DNA of 50,197 nucleotides, taken from contig CAIKZX010000044.1 of the NCBI GenBank assembly GCA_903832015.1, positions 1-50,197 on the forward strand, in the 5' to 3' direction. Made by a program: the position numbers and the translations under genes. The notes under the pieces are model-generated. The model was not told where the DNA came from. It saw only the letters and a program-made list of their open reading frames with translations, and did no database searches. Of the stretch, positions 36,655-45,479 are shown one piece after another (within the stretch, counting starts at the first letter, position 1; each line of letters begins with the position of its first letter). The stretch is from an uncultured Actinomycetes bacterium (GTDB lineage Bacteria; Actinomycetota; Acidimicrobiia; Acidimicrobiales; RAAP-2).

Positions 36655-37992
36655 TTACAAATTCTTTTGCTCGATTGCGGTGCGCAGACTGTAAATCTGC
36701 TCACGAAGCGCCCCTTCGAGATCAATTTCGTACTCGGCCGCCAGTACCACTATCGCCCAGAGGGCGGTACCGAGTGATTCAGTCGTCACTTCGAGATTAA
36801 TTTTTGCGGTTGCAATTCCCCGGGCCTCTTCGGCGGTAGCAACGGCTAGGGAGGTGCGTCGAGCTCGAGACAAGACCTTGCTGGCCAGAGTCAAGGCTGG
36901 CAACTGCCAGACGACTCCTTCGAGGGCGGTGGTGCGGCCCTTTTCTTCTTTTTTAATCTCTTCCCACTGAGCGACAACCTCTTCGGGGGAATCAAGTTTG
37001 GTGTCGCCAAAGACGTGGGGGTGACGTCCCGTTAACTTGTCGCGGACCGAATCAGCAATTGTCGCCAAATTAAAGCGACTTTCCTCATCACCCAGTTCAG
37101 CGTGGAAAACAACCTGGAAGAGCAGGTCACCAAGCTCTTCTTCTACGTGCGCGACCAACTCGGGGTCATCCGAACCATCCGGAGACTCTCGGACGAAGTT
37201 TTCCAAGGCTTCAATTGCCTCGTAGGACTCTTCGAGCAAGTATTTAATGAGTGAGGCATGATCTTGTTCTTGATCCCACGGACACTCCACCCTCAATCGG
37301 CGAGCAAAGCTAACGAGATCGTCCATAGTCTCGCCCGCCGTGCGCAGTCCCGTAACCCATAACGAAGTGAGGTGATCTGCTTGAACAAACTTCGAAAGCA
37401 TGTAACTAGCCACCGTGACAATCAATTCGTCGGGTAAACCAAGGTGATGCAAAATCGTCACTTCCGTTCCAGCCGGGAGCCGATCAGCAATAATCACCAT
37501 GATTTCGGGTGAATACGTCTGCAGAATCAGCAACGGTCCCGGACCGCGGAATGGTTCGACGGTTCCCAACGCATCACAGATTCGCACTCCCACCGTCATC
37601 GGATCTTGACCCAGAGCAGTGCAAGCGATGTCAATGACTGAGACGGCCGGTTCTAAGACCACGGTGACGTCCTCTCTCGCCAACAAGAGTTCCGTCGTGT
37701 GCTCGGCGACAACGGGAGAGCCCGGAACTGCGTACACCACTTCTTTGGTTGGTGATGTTCTGGCTAGTTCACACAGGTCATCGACTATCGCCGCGTAAAG
37801 CACCTCAAACGATTTCGCCGTTTCGTAAAGCGTGTCGTAACTTTCAATAGTTGAGAACTCCTCCGCTGCGGGATGTTCTCTGGTTCGCAGTCGCGCAACC
37901 GTGGCGCTCGCTAAGAGGTTCCTGGTGCGGGTCGTCAGGAGATCACTGGGTCCCGGCCCCAGGCCTACGATTCGAACAGTGGGGAGGCTCAT
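36655..37992 (-). CDS. mazG: Two-domain tetrapyrrole methylase-like / MazG nucleotide pyrophosphohydrolase
   Basis: A 445-residue fusion. Residues 1 to about 205 form a TP-methylase domain (VRIVGLGPGPSDLLT, YAVPGSPVVAE), as in YabN. The MazG domain begins at CPWDQEQDHASLIKYLLEESYE and continues with EELGDLLFQVVFHA, HVFGDT and WEEIKKEEKG, with acidic residues for Mg. It hydrolyses noncanonical NTPs to NMP and diphosphate; the methylase part may only bind a ligand. The C-terminal MazG region lacks the full duplicated copy of E. coli MazG. ATG overlaps the stop of a possible 39-residue ORF. Confidence 0.92.
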   Translation of the reverse strand: MSLPTVRIVGLGPGPSDLLTTRTRNLLASATVARLRTREHPAAEEFSTIESYDTLYETAKSFEVLYAAIVDDLCELARTSPTKEVVYAVPGSPVVAEHTTELLLAREDVTVVLEPAVSVIDIACTALGQDPMTVGVRICDALGTVEPFRGPGPLLILQTYSPEIMVIIADRLPAGTEVTILHHLGLPDELIVTVASYMLSKFVQADHLTSLWVTGLRTAGETMDDLVSFARRLRVECPWDQEQDHASLIKYLLEESYEAIEALENFVRESPDGSDDPELVAHVEEELGDLLFQVVFHAELGDEESRFNLATIADSVRDKLTGRHPHVFGDTKLDSPEEVVAQWEEIKKEEKGRTTALEGVVWQLPALTLASKVLSRARRTSLAVATAEEARGIATAKINLEVTTESLGTALWAIVVLAAEYEIDLEGALREQIYSLRTAIEQKNL

Positions 37993-38108
37993 TTCTTCGA
38001 GGCGCCGAAGTCGCCGGCTAGAGCGACCAACCCACTGACTTCACCCTGTCGGCCACCGTAAACCCGAGTCCCGTGTTCAAGCAGAGCGAGGATTGGATTT
38101 TGACGCAC
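37989..38108 (-). CDS. Possible 39-residue small protein between mfd and mazG
   Basis: A GTG-initiated frame beginning VRQNPILALLEHGTRVYGG and ending in GDFGASKK. Its TGA overlaps the mazG ATG (ATGA), the same coupling seen between proven neighbours here, and it starts 20 bases after the mfd stop. Codon choice (CTC, GCC, GGC, GTC) resembles the neighbours. There is no good ribosome site, and I recognise no family. It may be real or only the spacer between two genes. Confidence 0.35.
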   Translation of the reverse strand: MRQNPILALLEHGTRVYGGRQGEVSGLVALAGDFGASKK

Positions 38109-38128
38109 GCACTCATGCTAGTGAGCAC

Positions 38129-41100
38129 CTACGCCGGTTCGGAGTCGACAATGGTGTGAATTATTTGCACCAATTCGACGGGCTCGATAGATCTGGCCTC
38201 AATTTCAATGCGTATTTCGTGAGTGCTTTCGTTATAGGACTGCGAGCCAAAGAGTCGACGCACCTTCATCTGCTGAGAGAAACTTAACTCGAGTGGCTGA
38301 AGTCGCACCACGGGATAACTGCGTACTCCAACCTTTGCGGGGAGCACCACCAACGAGGTAATTCCCGCTTCAAGGCAGACCAGTCGCAACTGCGCAAGAT
38401 CGAGCAGACCCTGAGCCGGTTTGGGTAGGGCCCCGTAGCGGTCCACCCACTCAGCGCTCAGGTCACTCAACTCCTCGTGAGTAGCGATGACTGCCAACCG
38501 ACGGTACGCCTCGAGACGGGCGTCATCGGTACTGACGTATTCACTTGGCAGATGGGCCTCGCCGGGTACATCAAGGGTTATTGGAACCACCTGGACGGGC
38601 GTCTCGCCCTTCGCGTCCGCGACCGCCTCTGCGACAAGTTGCACGTAGAGGTCGTACCCTACCGCCGCCACCGGTCCGGACTGGCGGTGGCCCAACAGAC
38701 TGCCCGCGCCGCGAATCTCTAAATCACGCATCGCAATCTTGAACCCGGAACCGAGTGCGGTGTTGTCTCCGATTGTGCGGAGGCGCTCGTACGCAGTTTC
38801 GCTCAGCACCTTTTCACGCGGGTGAAAGAGGTAGGCGTAGGCCCGTTGGTCGCTTCGCCCGACCCGGCCTCGGAGTTGGTGCATCTGGCCGAGCCCGAGG
38901 CGATCGGCCCGGTCAACGATCAAGGTGTTCACCGTTGGCACATCGATGCCCGACTCCACAATTGTGGTGCAGACCAATACATCAAATTTGCGTTCCCAAA
39001 AGTCGACCATGACCCGCTCTAAGGTGCCCTCATCCATCTGGCCATGCGCAATGGCTACCCTGGCGTCCGGCACTAGGTCAGAAATTCTTCTCGCCGCCTG
39101 ATCAATGTCAGCCACGCGATTGTGCACGAAGAACACCTGGCCTTCGCGCAAGAGTTCTCGGCGAATGGCCTCCACGACTGCGGGTTCGTCGTACTCGCCC
39201 ACGTGGGTCAAGATGGGGCGACGATCTGATGGTGGTGTCGTCACCATAGAGATGTCACGAATTCCCGTCAGGGCCATCTCGAGCGTTCGCGGGATCGGAC
39301 TCGCACTCAAAGTCAGTACGTCAACGCCCACCGAACGAGCCTTGATGGCCTCTTTGTGATTCACGCCAAACCGCTGTTCTTCGTCAACGACTAAGAGACC
39401 AAGATCTTTAAACCGAACTCCGTCATTTAATAGTCGATGCGTTCCAATAACTACATCAATTGAGCCCTCGGCCAGACCGGCAAGCACCCTCTTGCTTTCA
39501 GCTTCATCAACAAATCGACTGAGAAGTGCCACTTTCACCGGAAAGCCGGCGTAGCGTTCACTAAAGGTTGCGAAATGCTGAGAAGCGAGCAGGGTCGTGG
39601 GTGCCAAAATTGCTACCTGCTTGTTGTCCTGTACCGCCTTGAAAGCAGCCCGAACGGCAATTTCGGTTTTACCAAAGCCAACATCCGCACAGACCAACCG
39701 GTCCATTGGACGACTACTTTCCATGTCGGCTTTGATGTCCGCAACCGCGGTGGCCTGGTCGTGGGTCAATTGGAAGGGGAATAAATCTTCCATTTCGTGC
39801 TGCCAGGCACTATCGGGGGCGAAGGCGTGACCGGGGGCGACACTGCGTTCTCGGTACAACTGAACCAGTTCTTGAGCGACGAGGTACGCCTCAGCGGCTG
39901 CTTGAGCTCGCTTCTTCTGCCACTCGGCCCCACCCATGCGCGACAACGAAGGGGCGTCCCCACCGTTATAGGCAGTAAGTGCATCAATCTGGTCGGTTGG
40001 CCAGTAGCTTCGACCATCCTTGAACTCCAGAATTAAATAATCACGCACTACTCCATTTATTGCGCGCGTGGTCGTGCCCGAAAACTTTGCTACTCCGTGC
40101 TGACGGTGTACGACGTACGAACCAACCGCCATGTCTTCGAAGAAGGCGTCCACGGTGCGAGCCTTCGCGCGCTGAGTCCGGTGCACCGAGCGGCGTCCAG
40201 TGAGATCACTCTCGCTCCACACGACAACTTCAGGGTCATCCAACCAGAACCCGTGACTCACGGTCGACTCTAAGACGCTCACACGAACATCAAAGACCGC
40301 GTCTGGATTAGTCGAAACCTCCAGACCCTCCCCGCGAAGTTGATCGGCCATTCGTTCAATCGCCGCGGGATTCGCTGACAAAACAATTGCGCGACGCGCG
40401 TTGTTCCAGCCGCGAATATGGGCCGCAATGCGCGCATGGTCGCCTTGGGTTACGGGCGCTGAGGTCATATAGGACTCGGCTCCCGCCTGAGAACTGAGTG
40501 CGGTGATGGAACGTGTTCCAAAAAGCTCTTCATACCCAAGATGCAGTAGGGGCACCTCGATGGTCGCTTGCCACGTTGCGGCCACTACGTTGGTCAACTC
40601 GCGTTCTTCGTCGAAAACGTCATCAAGGCGACTCTTGATTTGCTCCGGTGAAATGACGAAGGTCTTGATGGGTCCGAGCTCATCGAGCAGAGAGACTCGC
40701 TCAGTTGTGAAGAGACTCATCCAGCCCTCGAGTCCATCGAAGGGCTCGCCGTTAGCGATGCGATCAAATGTCGCGCGACCCCAAGGTTGTGTTTTGGTCA
40801 TCTCTTTCGCTAATTCGATTTGGCTGGCATTCGGCACCCATTCGCGTGCGGGCGCGACCACCGTTTCGCTCAATTCTTGGATAGAACGCTGACTGCCAAT
40901 GTCGAAGATTGCCACCCGCTCTAACTGCTCTCCAAAAAAATCCAGTCGAATGGGCTCTTCGGTTTCGGCGGGCCAAATGTCCAAGATGCCGCCGCGCACG
41001 GCAATCTCTCCGCGATGTTCAACGCTGTATTCGCGCCGATACCCACTCGCCACCAGACCGGCGATGACGTGGTCCCGGTCGTATTCCTCACCCACCACGA

Positions 41101-41500
41101 ACCGCCACGGCTCGGGTGCTCGTGTGGGGGGCAGAATCTGCGCGATGGCGCGCGCGGAGGCGATGATGGTTCGCGGAAGATCACCGTTTTCAATTCGCCA
41201 ACGCAGATGGGCGCGCTGCGCCATGACCTTCGCGTCTGGTGAGACGCGTTCGAGGGGGTGAATGTCCCACGCCGGCCACAGTACGATGTCCTCCCCTGGC
41301 AGCCATTCACGTAGGTCTCCTAAGAGCGACTCGGCCTCGGCAGTGGTTTCGGTGATGACCAGGCTGGCGCTTTCATTCGAAACGAGAGCCGCGACCGTGA
41401 CGGGTGTGGCAAAGCTCGACGGGATGAAATGTCCCTGATTGACTTTGTCCCGCAGGGTTGGGGCAATGCGCTCAAGTACCCGAGCGAGTGCTCGACTCAC
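38129..41500 (-). CDS. mfd: Transcription-repair coupling factor
   Basis: A 1123-residue Mfd, the ATPase that removes stalled RNA polymerase from DNA lesions and recruits UvrA. The N-terminal UvrB-like module is followed by the RNA polymerase-interacting domain (VVHRQHGVAKFSGT), then the RecG-like helicase: Walker A GFGKTEIAVRAA, DEEQRFGV, SASPIPRTLEMA, and GQMDEGTLERVM, VESGIDVPTVNT, QLRGRVGRS. The C-terminal domain (LPSEYVSTDDARLEAYRRLA) is complete. Its ATG overlaps the pth stop (ATGA). Confidence 0.96.
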   Translation of the reverse strand: MSRALARVLERIAPTLRDKVNQGHFIPSSFATPVTVAALVSNESASLVITETTAEAESLLGDLREWLPGEDIVLWPAWDIHPLERVSPDAKVMAQRAHLRWRIENGDLPRTIIASARAIAQILPPTRAPEPWRFVVGEEYDRDHVIAGLVASGYRREYSVEHRGEIAVRGGILDIWPAETEEPIRLDFFGEQLERVAIFDIGSQRSIQELSETVVAPAREWVPNASQIELAKEMTKTQPWGRATFDRIANGEPFDGLEGWMSLFTTERVSLLDELGPIKTFVISPEQIKSRLDDVFDEERELTNVVAATWQATIEVPLLHLGYEELFGTRSITALSSQAGAESYMTSAPVTQGDHARIAAHIRGWNNARRAIVLSANPAAIERMADQLRGEGLEVSTNPDAVFDVRVSVLESTVSHGFWLDDPEVVVWSESDLTGRRSVHRTQRAKARTVDAFFEDMAVGSYVVHRQHGVAKFSGTTTRAINGVVRDYLILEFKDGRSYWPTDQIDALTAYNGGDAPSLSRMGGAEWQKKRAQAAAEAYLVAQELVQLYRERSVAPGHAFAPDSAWQHEMEDLFPFQLTHDQATAVADIKADMESSRPMDRLVCADVGFGKTEIAVRAAFKAVQDNKQVAILAPTTLLASQHFATFSERYAGFPVKVALLSRFVDEAESKRVLAGLAEGSIDVVIGTHRLLNDGVRFKDLGLLVVDEEQRFGVNHKEAIKARSVGVDVLTLSASPIPRTLEMALTGIRDISMVTTPPSDRRPILTHVGEYDEPAVVEAIRRELLREGQVFFVHNRVADIDQAARRISDLVPDARVAIAHGQMDEGTLERVMVDFWERKFDVLVCTTIVESGIDVPTVNTLIVDRADRLGLGQMHQLRGRVGRSDQRAYAYLFHPREKVLSETAYERLRTIGDNTALGSGFKIAMRDLEIRGAGSLLGHRQSGPVAAVGYDLYVQLVAEAVADAKGETPVQVVPITLDVPGEAHLPSEYVSTDDARLEAYRRLAVIATHEELSDLSAEWVDRYGALPKPAQGLLDLAQLRLVCLEAGITSLVVLPAKVGVRSYPVVRLQPLELSFSQQMKVRRLFGSQSYNESTHEIRIEIEARSIEPVELVQIIHTIVDSEPA

Positions 41501-42111
41501 GAGCCATTCACAGTGCGCTGCGCGCTCTCGAGTCCTTGATCGATAAGCAGTTCGAGGGCATCCGCCGCTCTTTGAATGTCGTGAGCGAGCGCTACTTTGC
41601 GACTACCCGTTGGGCGTTTGAGAACCCAGTCGGTAATCATCTCCTTGCGCTCGGGCTTACCGATCCCGATGCGGAGCCGAGAAAACTCTTGCGTGCCCAG
41701 CACCAGGGCTATTGACCGCAGCCCGTTGTGCCCCGCCAAACCTCCGCCAAACTTGAGTTGCAGGCGCTCTGGCTCGAGGTCGAGCTCATCGTGAGCTACC
41801 ACCAAGTTGGTTAAGTCGCTAATTGATGTGCGCTTCAACAAGGGGCTCAGTGCCGCCCCCGACTCGTTCATATAGGTGGTTGGAATTGCGAGGGTTACTG
41901 CACCTCGAGGGGTTGTGATGGTTGCGGTAGTGGCTCGTTGGCGCCGCTCTAACGAAAAATTCACATTGCGACGCGCCGCGACCTCGCGAACAGCGTCACC
42001 ACCAATATTGTGGCGGGAGCCCTCGTATTCACTTCCGGGATTGGCGAGTCCCACGATGAGTAGGACACTCGGTGTGCCCCGGCGCTCTTCGTTGTTGCGC
42101 CTAAGCGCCAT
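41497..42111 (-). CDS. pth: Peptidyl-tRNA hydrolase
   Basis: A 204-residue enzyme that releases tRNA from prematurely dropped peptidyl-tRNA. It has LIVGLANPGSEYEGSRHNIG with the catalytic His region, YMNESG, VVAHDELDLE with the second catalytic Asp, GGGLAGHNGLRS and FSRLRIGIGKP. The first 16 residues are an extension relative to common homologues; an internal start cannot be excluded. It follows rplY by five bases. Confidence 0.95.
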   Translation of the reverse strand: MALRRNNEERRGTPSVLLIVGLANPGSEYEGSRHNIGGDAVREVAARRNVNFSLERRQRATTATITTPRGAVTLAIPTTYMNESGAALSPLLKRTSISDLTNLVVAHDELDLEPERLQLKFGGGLAGHNGLRSIALVLGTQEFSRLRIGIGKPERKEMITDWVLKRPTGSRKVALAHDIQRAADALELLIDQGLESAQRTVNGS

Positions 42112-42116
42112 CAGAA

Positions 42117-42716
42117 TTAGCTGGCGGCAGGTGCGCCGGTGGCCTCGTTCTGCTTAGCGGCGCGACCGGCGAAGGTGGCGATGACAGCAACGTGAGGGTC
42201 ACCCGCTGCCTCAACACCTGCGGGCAAGGAGAGGTCGCTGATGCGAATTGCGCCACCAGGCTTAAGTTCGCTGATGTCGACGTTGACGAAGGTGGGAATG
42301 TCGCTGGGACGAGCCTTAACCTCAATGTTGAACAACTGCTGGTCAACTTCCCAGTCCGCGTGTCGTACTTCAACCGCGTCTCCAATGACGTGCAGTGGCA
42401 CTTCGGCGATAACGGGCTTGTTGGGGTCAACGACTTGGAAGTCGATGTGCGCAACGGTGCCCTTTACCTTGTGGCGTTGTAACTCGCGGGCTAGCACGGT
42501 ATAGGTGGTGCCGGCTACTTCGAGATTGATCAACGAGTTAAGGCCTTGCTCGCCCGAAACAGCGGTACGAAACTCTTTAGCGTTTACCGAAATTGGAACG
42601 GGTGTTACGCCACCGCCGTACACCACGGCGGGGATAGAGCCGGCGATACGAAGACGGCGCGATGAGGCGGAGCCGTGAACACGGTCCGTTGCGGCACTCA
42701 AAGTGATCTGAGACAT
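42117..42716 (-). CDS. rplY: 50S ribosomal protein bL25 (Ctc/TL5 type)
   Basis: A 199-residue bL25 of the long Ctc type: N-terminal 5S-rRNA-binding domain (about 1-90; RLRIAGSIPAVVYGG, VLARELQRHKVKGTVAHIDF) and C-terminal TL5 domain (about 95-185; EVPLHVIGDA, SDIPTFVNVDISEL). The tail is Ala-rich. An AAGGAG ribosome site lies upstream of the ATG. It stands between prs and pth, the usual actinobacterial order. Confidence 0.95.
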   Translation of the reverse strand: MSQITLSAATDRVHGSASSRRLRIAGSIPAVVYGGGVTPVPISVNAKEFRTAVSGEQGLNSLINLEVAGTTYTVLARELQRHKVKGTVAHIDFQVVDPNKPVIAEVPLHVIGDAVEVRHADWEVDQQLFNIEVKARPSDIPTFVNVDISELKPGGAIRISDLSLPAGVEAAGDPHVAVIATFAGRAAKQNEATGAPAAS

Positions 42717-42796
42717 GGGAACTCCTTAGCGAATGGCTGCTGCGAGGGGCAACAGGGCTTTTCAGTCTAGCCCGATGCCGGGGGCACCACTTTTGG

Positions 42797-43771
42797 CTAC
42801 AACAGGTTTTCGCCGCCGAAGATTTCCGAGACGGAAGAGTCCTCAAAAATAGCGGAAATGGCGTTTGCGATTAGGGGTGCGATGGAAAGAATTTCCAGTT
42901 TTTCGAACCGCTTTTCCGGCCCGAGAGGCAGAGTGTCGGTCACGATGACACGACTCACGGGGGCGTTGAAGAGGCGGTCAGTGGCGGGAGCCGAGAAAAC
43001 GGCGTGCGTGGCCATGACCCAAATGTCCTCGGCACCGTGTTCCTTCAAGAGGTCACACGCCGCCACGATGGTTCCCGCGGTGTCAATCATGTCGTCAATC
43101 AACACGCAGTGGCGACCCTTCACGTCACCGACAATGTGGCGAGCTTCCACCACGTTTGCGGTTCCCTTGGGGCGTGTTTTGTGCACCAGCGCCAGGTCAC
43201 AACCGAGGTGTTGCGCGTAACGTTCCGCCACCTTTACGCGGCCCGCATCAGGAGCAACCACAACTAGCTCGTGCGGGTCCGTGTGTTTTTGCAAGTAGGC
43301 CTCGAGAACGGGCGCGGCCACCAAGTGATCCACCGGTATGTCGAAGAAGCCCTGGATCTGACCGGAGTGAAAGTCAACCGAAAGCACTCGCGTGGCCCCG
43401 GCCGTCTGCAACATGTCCGCCACCAATTTCGCGGTGATTGGTTCACGGCCGGCCGACTTGCGGTCTTGGCGAGCGTAGCCATAGTTAGGAATGACTGCGG
43501 TAATGGCTTTGGCCGAAGCGCGCTTGGCCGCATCAATCATGATGAGCTGCTCCATTAACGCGTCGTTTACTGGCGAAGAATGTGTTTGGACAATAAACAC
43601 CTGCGCGCCACGAATAGATTCGTCAAAGCGGCAGTGAATTTCACCATTGGCGAATTCACGAAGATTGGCCTCAGTGAGAGTGACCCCGAGCTGTTCGGCG
43701 ATGTCTTGGGCCAGTTGGCGATGCCGGCTTCCTGAGGCGATGATTAGTCGGCGCTTAGAAAGGGATTCCAC
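42797..43771 (-). CDS. prs: Ribose-phosphate pyrophosphokinase
   Basis: A 324-residue PRPP synthase, giving 5-phosphoribosyl diphosphate for nucleotide, His and Trp synthesis. It shows REFANGEIHCRFDESIRG, the GYARQDRKSAGREPITAK flexible loop, FHSGQIQGFFDIPVDH and the PRPP signature VLIDDMIDTAGTI. Homologous to class I enzymes. GTG start without a ribosome site, but TACCAT lies six bases before it, so a leaderless transcript is possible. Separated from glmU by 31 bases. Confidence 0.96.
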   Translation of the reverse strand: MESLSKRRLIIASGSRHRQLAQDIAEQLGVTLTEANLREFANGEIHCRFDESIRGAQVFIVQTHSSPVNDALMEQLIMIDAAKRASAKAITAVIPNYGYARQDRKSAGREPITAKLVADMLQTAGATRVLSVDFHSGQIQGFFDIPVDHLVAAPVLEAYLQKHTDPHELVVVAPDAGRVKVAERYAQHLGCDLALVHKTRPKGTANVVEARHIVGDVKGRHCVLIDDMIDTAGTIVAACDLLKEHGAEDIWVMATHAVFSAPATDRLFNAPVSRVIVTDTLPLGPEKRFEKLEILSIAPLIANAISAIFEDSSVSEIFGGENLL

Positions 43772-43777
43772 GGCTAA

Positions 43778-43783
43778 ATGGTA
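43778..43783 (-). promoter_or_regulatory. prs: Possible -10 box for leaderless prs mRNA
   Basis: TACCAT on the minus strand, six bases, then the prs GTG. It would give prs-rplY-pth a start of their own downstream of glmU. Confidence 0.3.
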
Positions 43784-43802
43784 GTGGAAGGCGGAGGGCG
43801 AT

Positions 43803-44585
43803 TTAGTTCACACCACGTTCGGCTAGCGCCTTTTCGCACGAGGCCAACTGCTCGGGGTCGTTAACCCCTTTTGCCTCGAGGGGATCGAGCACTTTGACCG
43901 CACGAACGAGTCGCCCGTCGTTGACCAGAATGCCAATGACGTCGGTTAGGTAGTACTCGCCCTGCGCATTCGTTCGCCCCACCCGCTCCAGCGCGCGGTC
44001 TAGCGCCAAAATTGAGCCCACCATAATCCCGGTGTTGATCTCTCGAATCCCGCGCTGGGCCGGACTCGCGTCACGTTCTTCCACGATCCCTCGAACGTGG
44101 TCAGATTCATCTCGCAGAATCCGCCCGTAACCCGTCGGCTCGTCAACCACCGCGCTCAACACGCTCAAGGCGGCCCCGCTCTTGGTGTGCTCGTCCAAGA
44201 GTCTGGCGATGCTCGTGGAGCGTAGGAGTGGCGTGTCCCCCGGCAGGATTAGAGCGTCACCAGCACTCGGGTGGCCAAGTGACTCAATGGCGAGCAAGGC
44301 GGCGTGTCCCGTGCCGAGTTGCTCCGCTTGCGTAACGAAGCCCCATGCGGTGTGACCCTCGTGAAGGTAGGCCAGATGCTCAATTACTTTTTCGCCACCG
44401 TGGCCAACTACCACCACTCCCGCGGTGATGCGATCATCGCGGAGTGCGTCGGTGACCCAATCAATCATGGGTCGTCCGCCCACGAGGTGCAGAGGTTTGG
44501 GCAGGTCAGATTGCATCCGCGTGCCCGCCCCCGCTGCAAGGATGATCGCGGTTACGGGCTCAGTCACCCGTCCAGTTTGGTGCAT
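43803..44585 (-). CDS. glmU: GlmU-like uridylyltransferase lacking the acetyltransferase domain
   Basis: A 260-residue nucleotidyltransferase with IILAAGAGTRMQSDLPKPLHLVGGRPM, GTGHAALLA, LPGDTPLL and INTGIMVG and YLTDVIGIL, the N-terminal half of GlmU, which makes UDP-GlcNAc from GlcNAc 1-phosphate and UTP. The left-handed beta-helix acetyltransferase half (a further ~200 residues) is not here, and no remnant is seen in the 31 bases before prs. The glucosamine-1-phosphate acetylation step must be provided elsewhere. Position next to prs and tRNA-Gln matches glmU in other actinobacteria. AGGGA precedes the ATG; GTG 44567 is an alternative start. Confidence 0.85.
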   Translation of the reverse strand: MHQTGRVTEPVTAIILAAGAGTRMQSDLPKPLHLVGGRPMIDWVTDALRDDRITAGVVVVGHGGEKVIEHLAYLHEGHTAWGFVTQAEQLGTGHAALLAIESLGHPSAGDALILPGDTPLLRSTSIARLLDEHTKSGAALSVLSAVVDEPTGYGRILRDESDHVRGIVEERDASPAQRGIREINTGIMVGSILALDRALERVGRTNAQGEYYLTDVIGILVNDGRLVRAVKVLDPLEAKGVNDPEQLASCEKALAERGVN

Positions 44586-44604
44586 AGAGCGTCCCTATCG
44601 GTGT

Positions 44605-44680
44605 TGGCTGGCGGGGGAGGGTTCGAACCTCCAACCGACGGATTCAAAGTCCGTTGTTCTGCCAATTGAACTACCCGCCA
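44605..44680 (-). tRNA. tRNA-Gln (anticodon UUG)
   Basis: A 76-base cloverleaf including encoded CCA. The acceptor TGGCGGG pairs with CCCGCCA, the anticodon stem ACGGA/TCCGT encloses CTTTGAA with TTG at the anticodon, and the T arm is GGAGG-TTCGAAC-CCTCC. Discriminator is G. Reads CAA and CAG. It sits 19 bases upstream of the glmU-like gene, as in other actinobacteria. Confidence 0.95.
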
Positions 44681-44780
44681 CCGGAGGCCACAATTCTTTC
44701 TTTATTCTTACTAGAACTATGGTTTGCCTTTAAGGGACTCAGCCACACTAGAGCCTAGAACAAACCAGAAGGAGAGCTCC

Positions 44781-45479
44781 ATGTCAGCCGATAAAGCCAC
44801 CCACTATGTGGCAATTGTTGACGACGACGCCGCTATTCGCTCCTCACTCGGTCGCGCTCTGCGTCTGGAAAACTACGAAGTCGAACTCTTCGAAGATGGG
44901 GCTTCGGCGCTTAAATCAATTCAACTTCGCGCTCCCGACGCCCTTATTTTGGACCTCCAGCTTCCCGATATTGACGGCCTGGAGATTTGCCGGCGTATCC
45001 GCCAGTCGGGTGATAACACCCCCATCTTGATGCTGACTGCCCGGGACGCGGTTAATGACCGAGTCGAAGGCCTCGATGTTGGTGCCGACGACTATCTCGT
45101 CAAACCCTTTGACCTGGCCGAACTACTCGCCCGCCTTCGAGCCTTGCTACGCCGCAATCACGCGATTGGAAGCGAAACCACCATCCTCCGTTTCGAAGAT
45201 CTGTCCCTCAACCCCAATACCCGAGAGGTCAATCGAGGTGAGAGAAAAATAGACTTGACCAAGATTGAATTTGAACTTTTGGAGCTTTTCATGCAGCACC
45301 CACGTCAGGTCCTCACCCGTGATCAAATCCTCGACTTGGTGTGGGGATACAACTTTGACTCGGGCACCAACTCCCTCGCGGTCTACATGGGCTATCTCCG
45401 TCGGAAACTTGAAGAAGGCGGCGAGGACCGACTCCTTCACACCGCCCGCGGTGTCGGGTACTCCCTTCGAGCCTCATGA
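44781..45479 (+). CDS. Response regulator, OmpR/PhoB type
   Basis: A 232-residue two-component regulator. The receiver domain has the acidic triad DDD at 14-16, the phosphorylated Asp58 in LILDLQLPD, the conserved Thr in MLTARDA and Lys in LVKPFD. The C-terminal winged helix (about 135-232) has REVNRGERKIDLTKIEFELLELF, LTRDQILDLVWG and VYMGYLRRKLE. A strong GAAGGAG ribosome site lies before the ATG at 44781, so the longer frame to 44724 is rejected. It overlaps its kinase gene (ATGA) and probably controls the redox genes that follow. Confidence 0.93.
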   Translation: MSADKATHYVAIVDDDAAIRSSLGRALRLENYEVELFEDGASALKSIQLRAPDALILDLQLPDIDGLEICRRIRQSGDNTPILMLTARDAVNDRVEGLDVGADDYLVKPFDLAELLARLRALLRRNHAIGSETTILRFEDLSLNPNTREVNRGERKIDLTKIEFELLELFMQHPRQVLTRDQILDLVWGYNFDSGTNSLAVYMGYLRRKLEEGGEDRLLHTARGVGYSLRAS

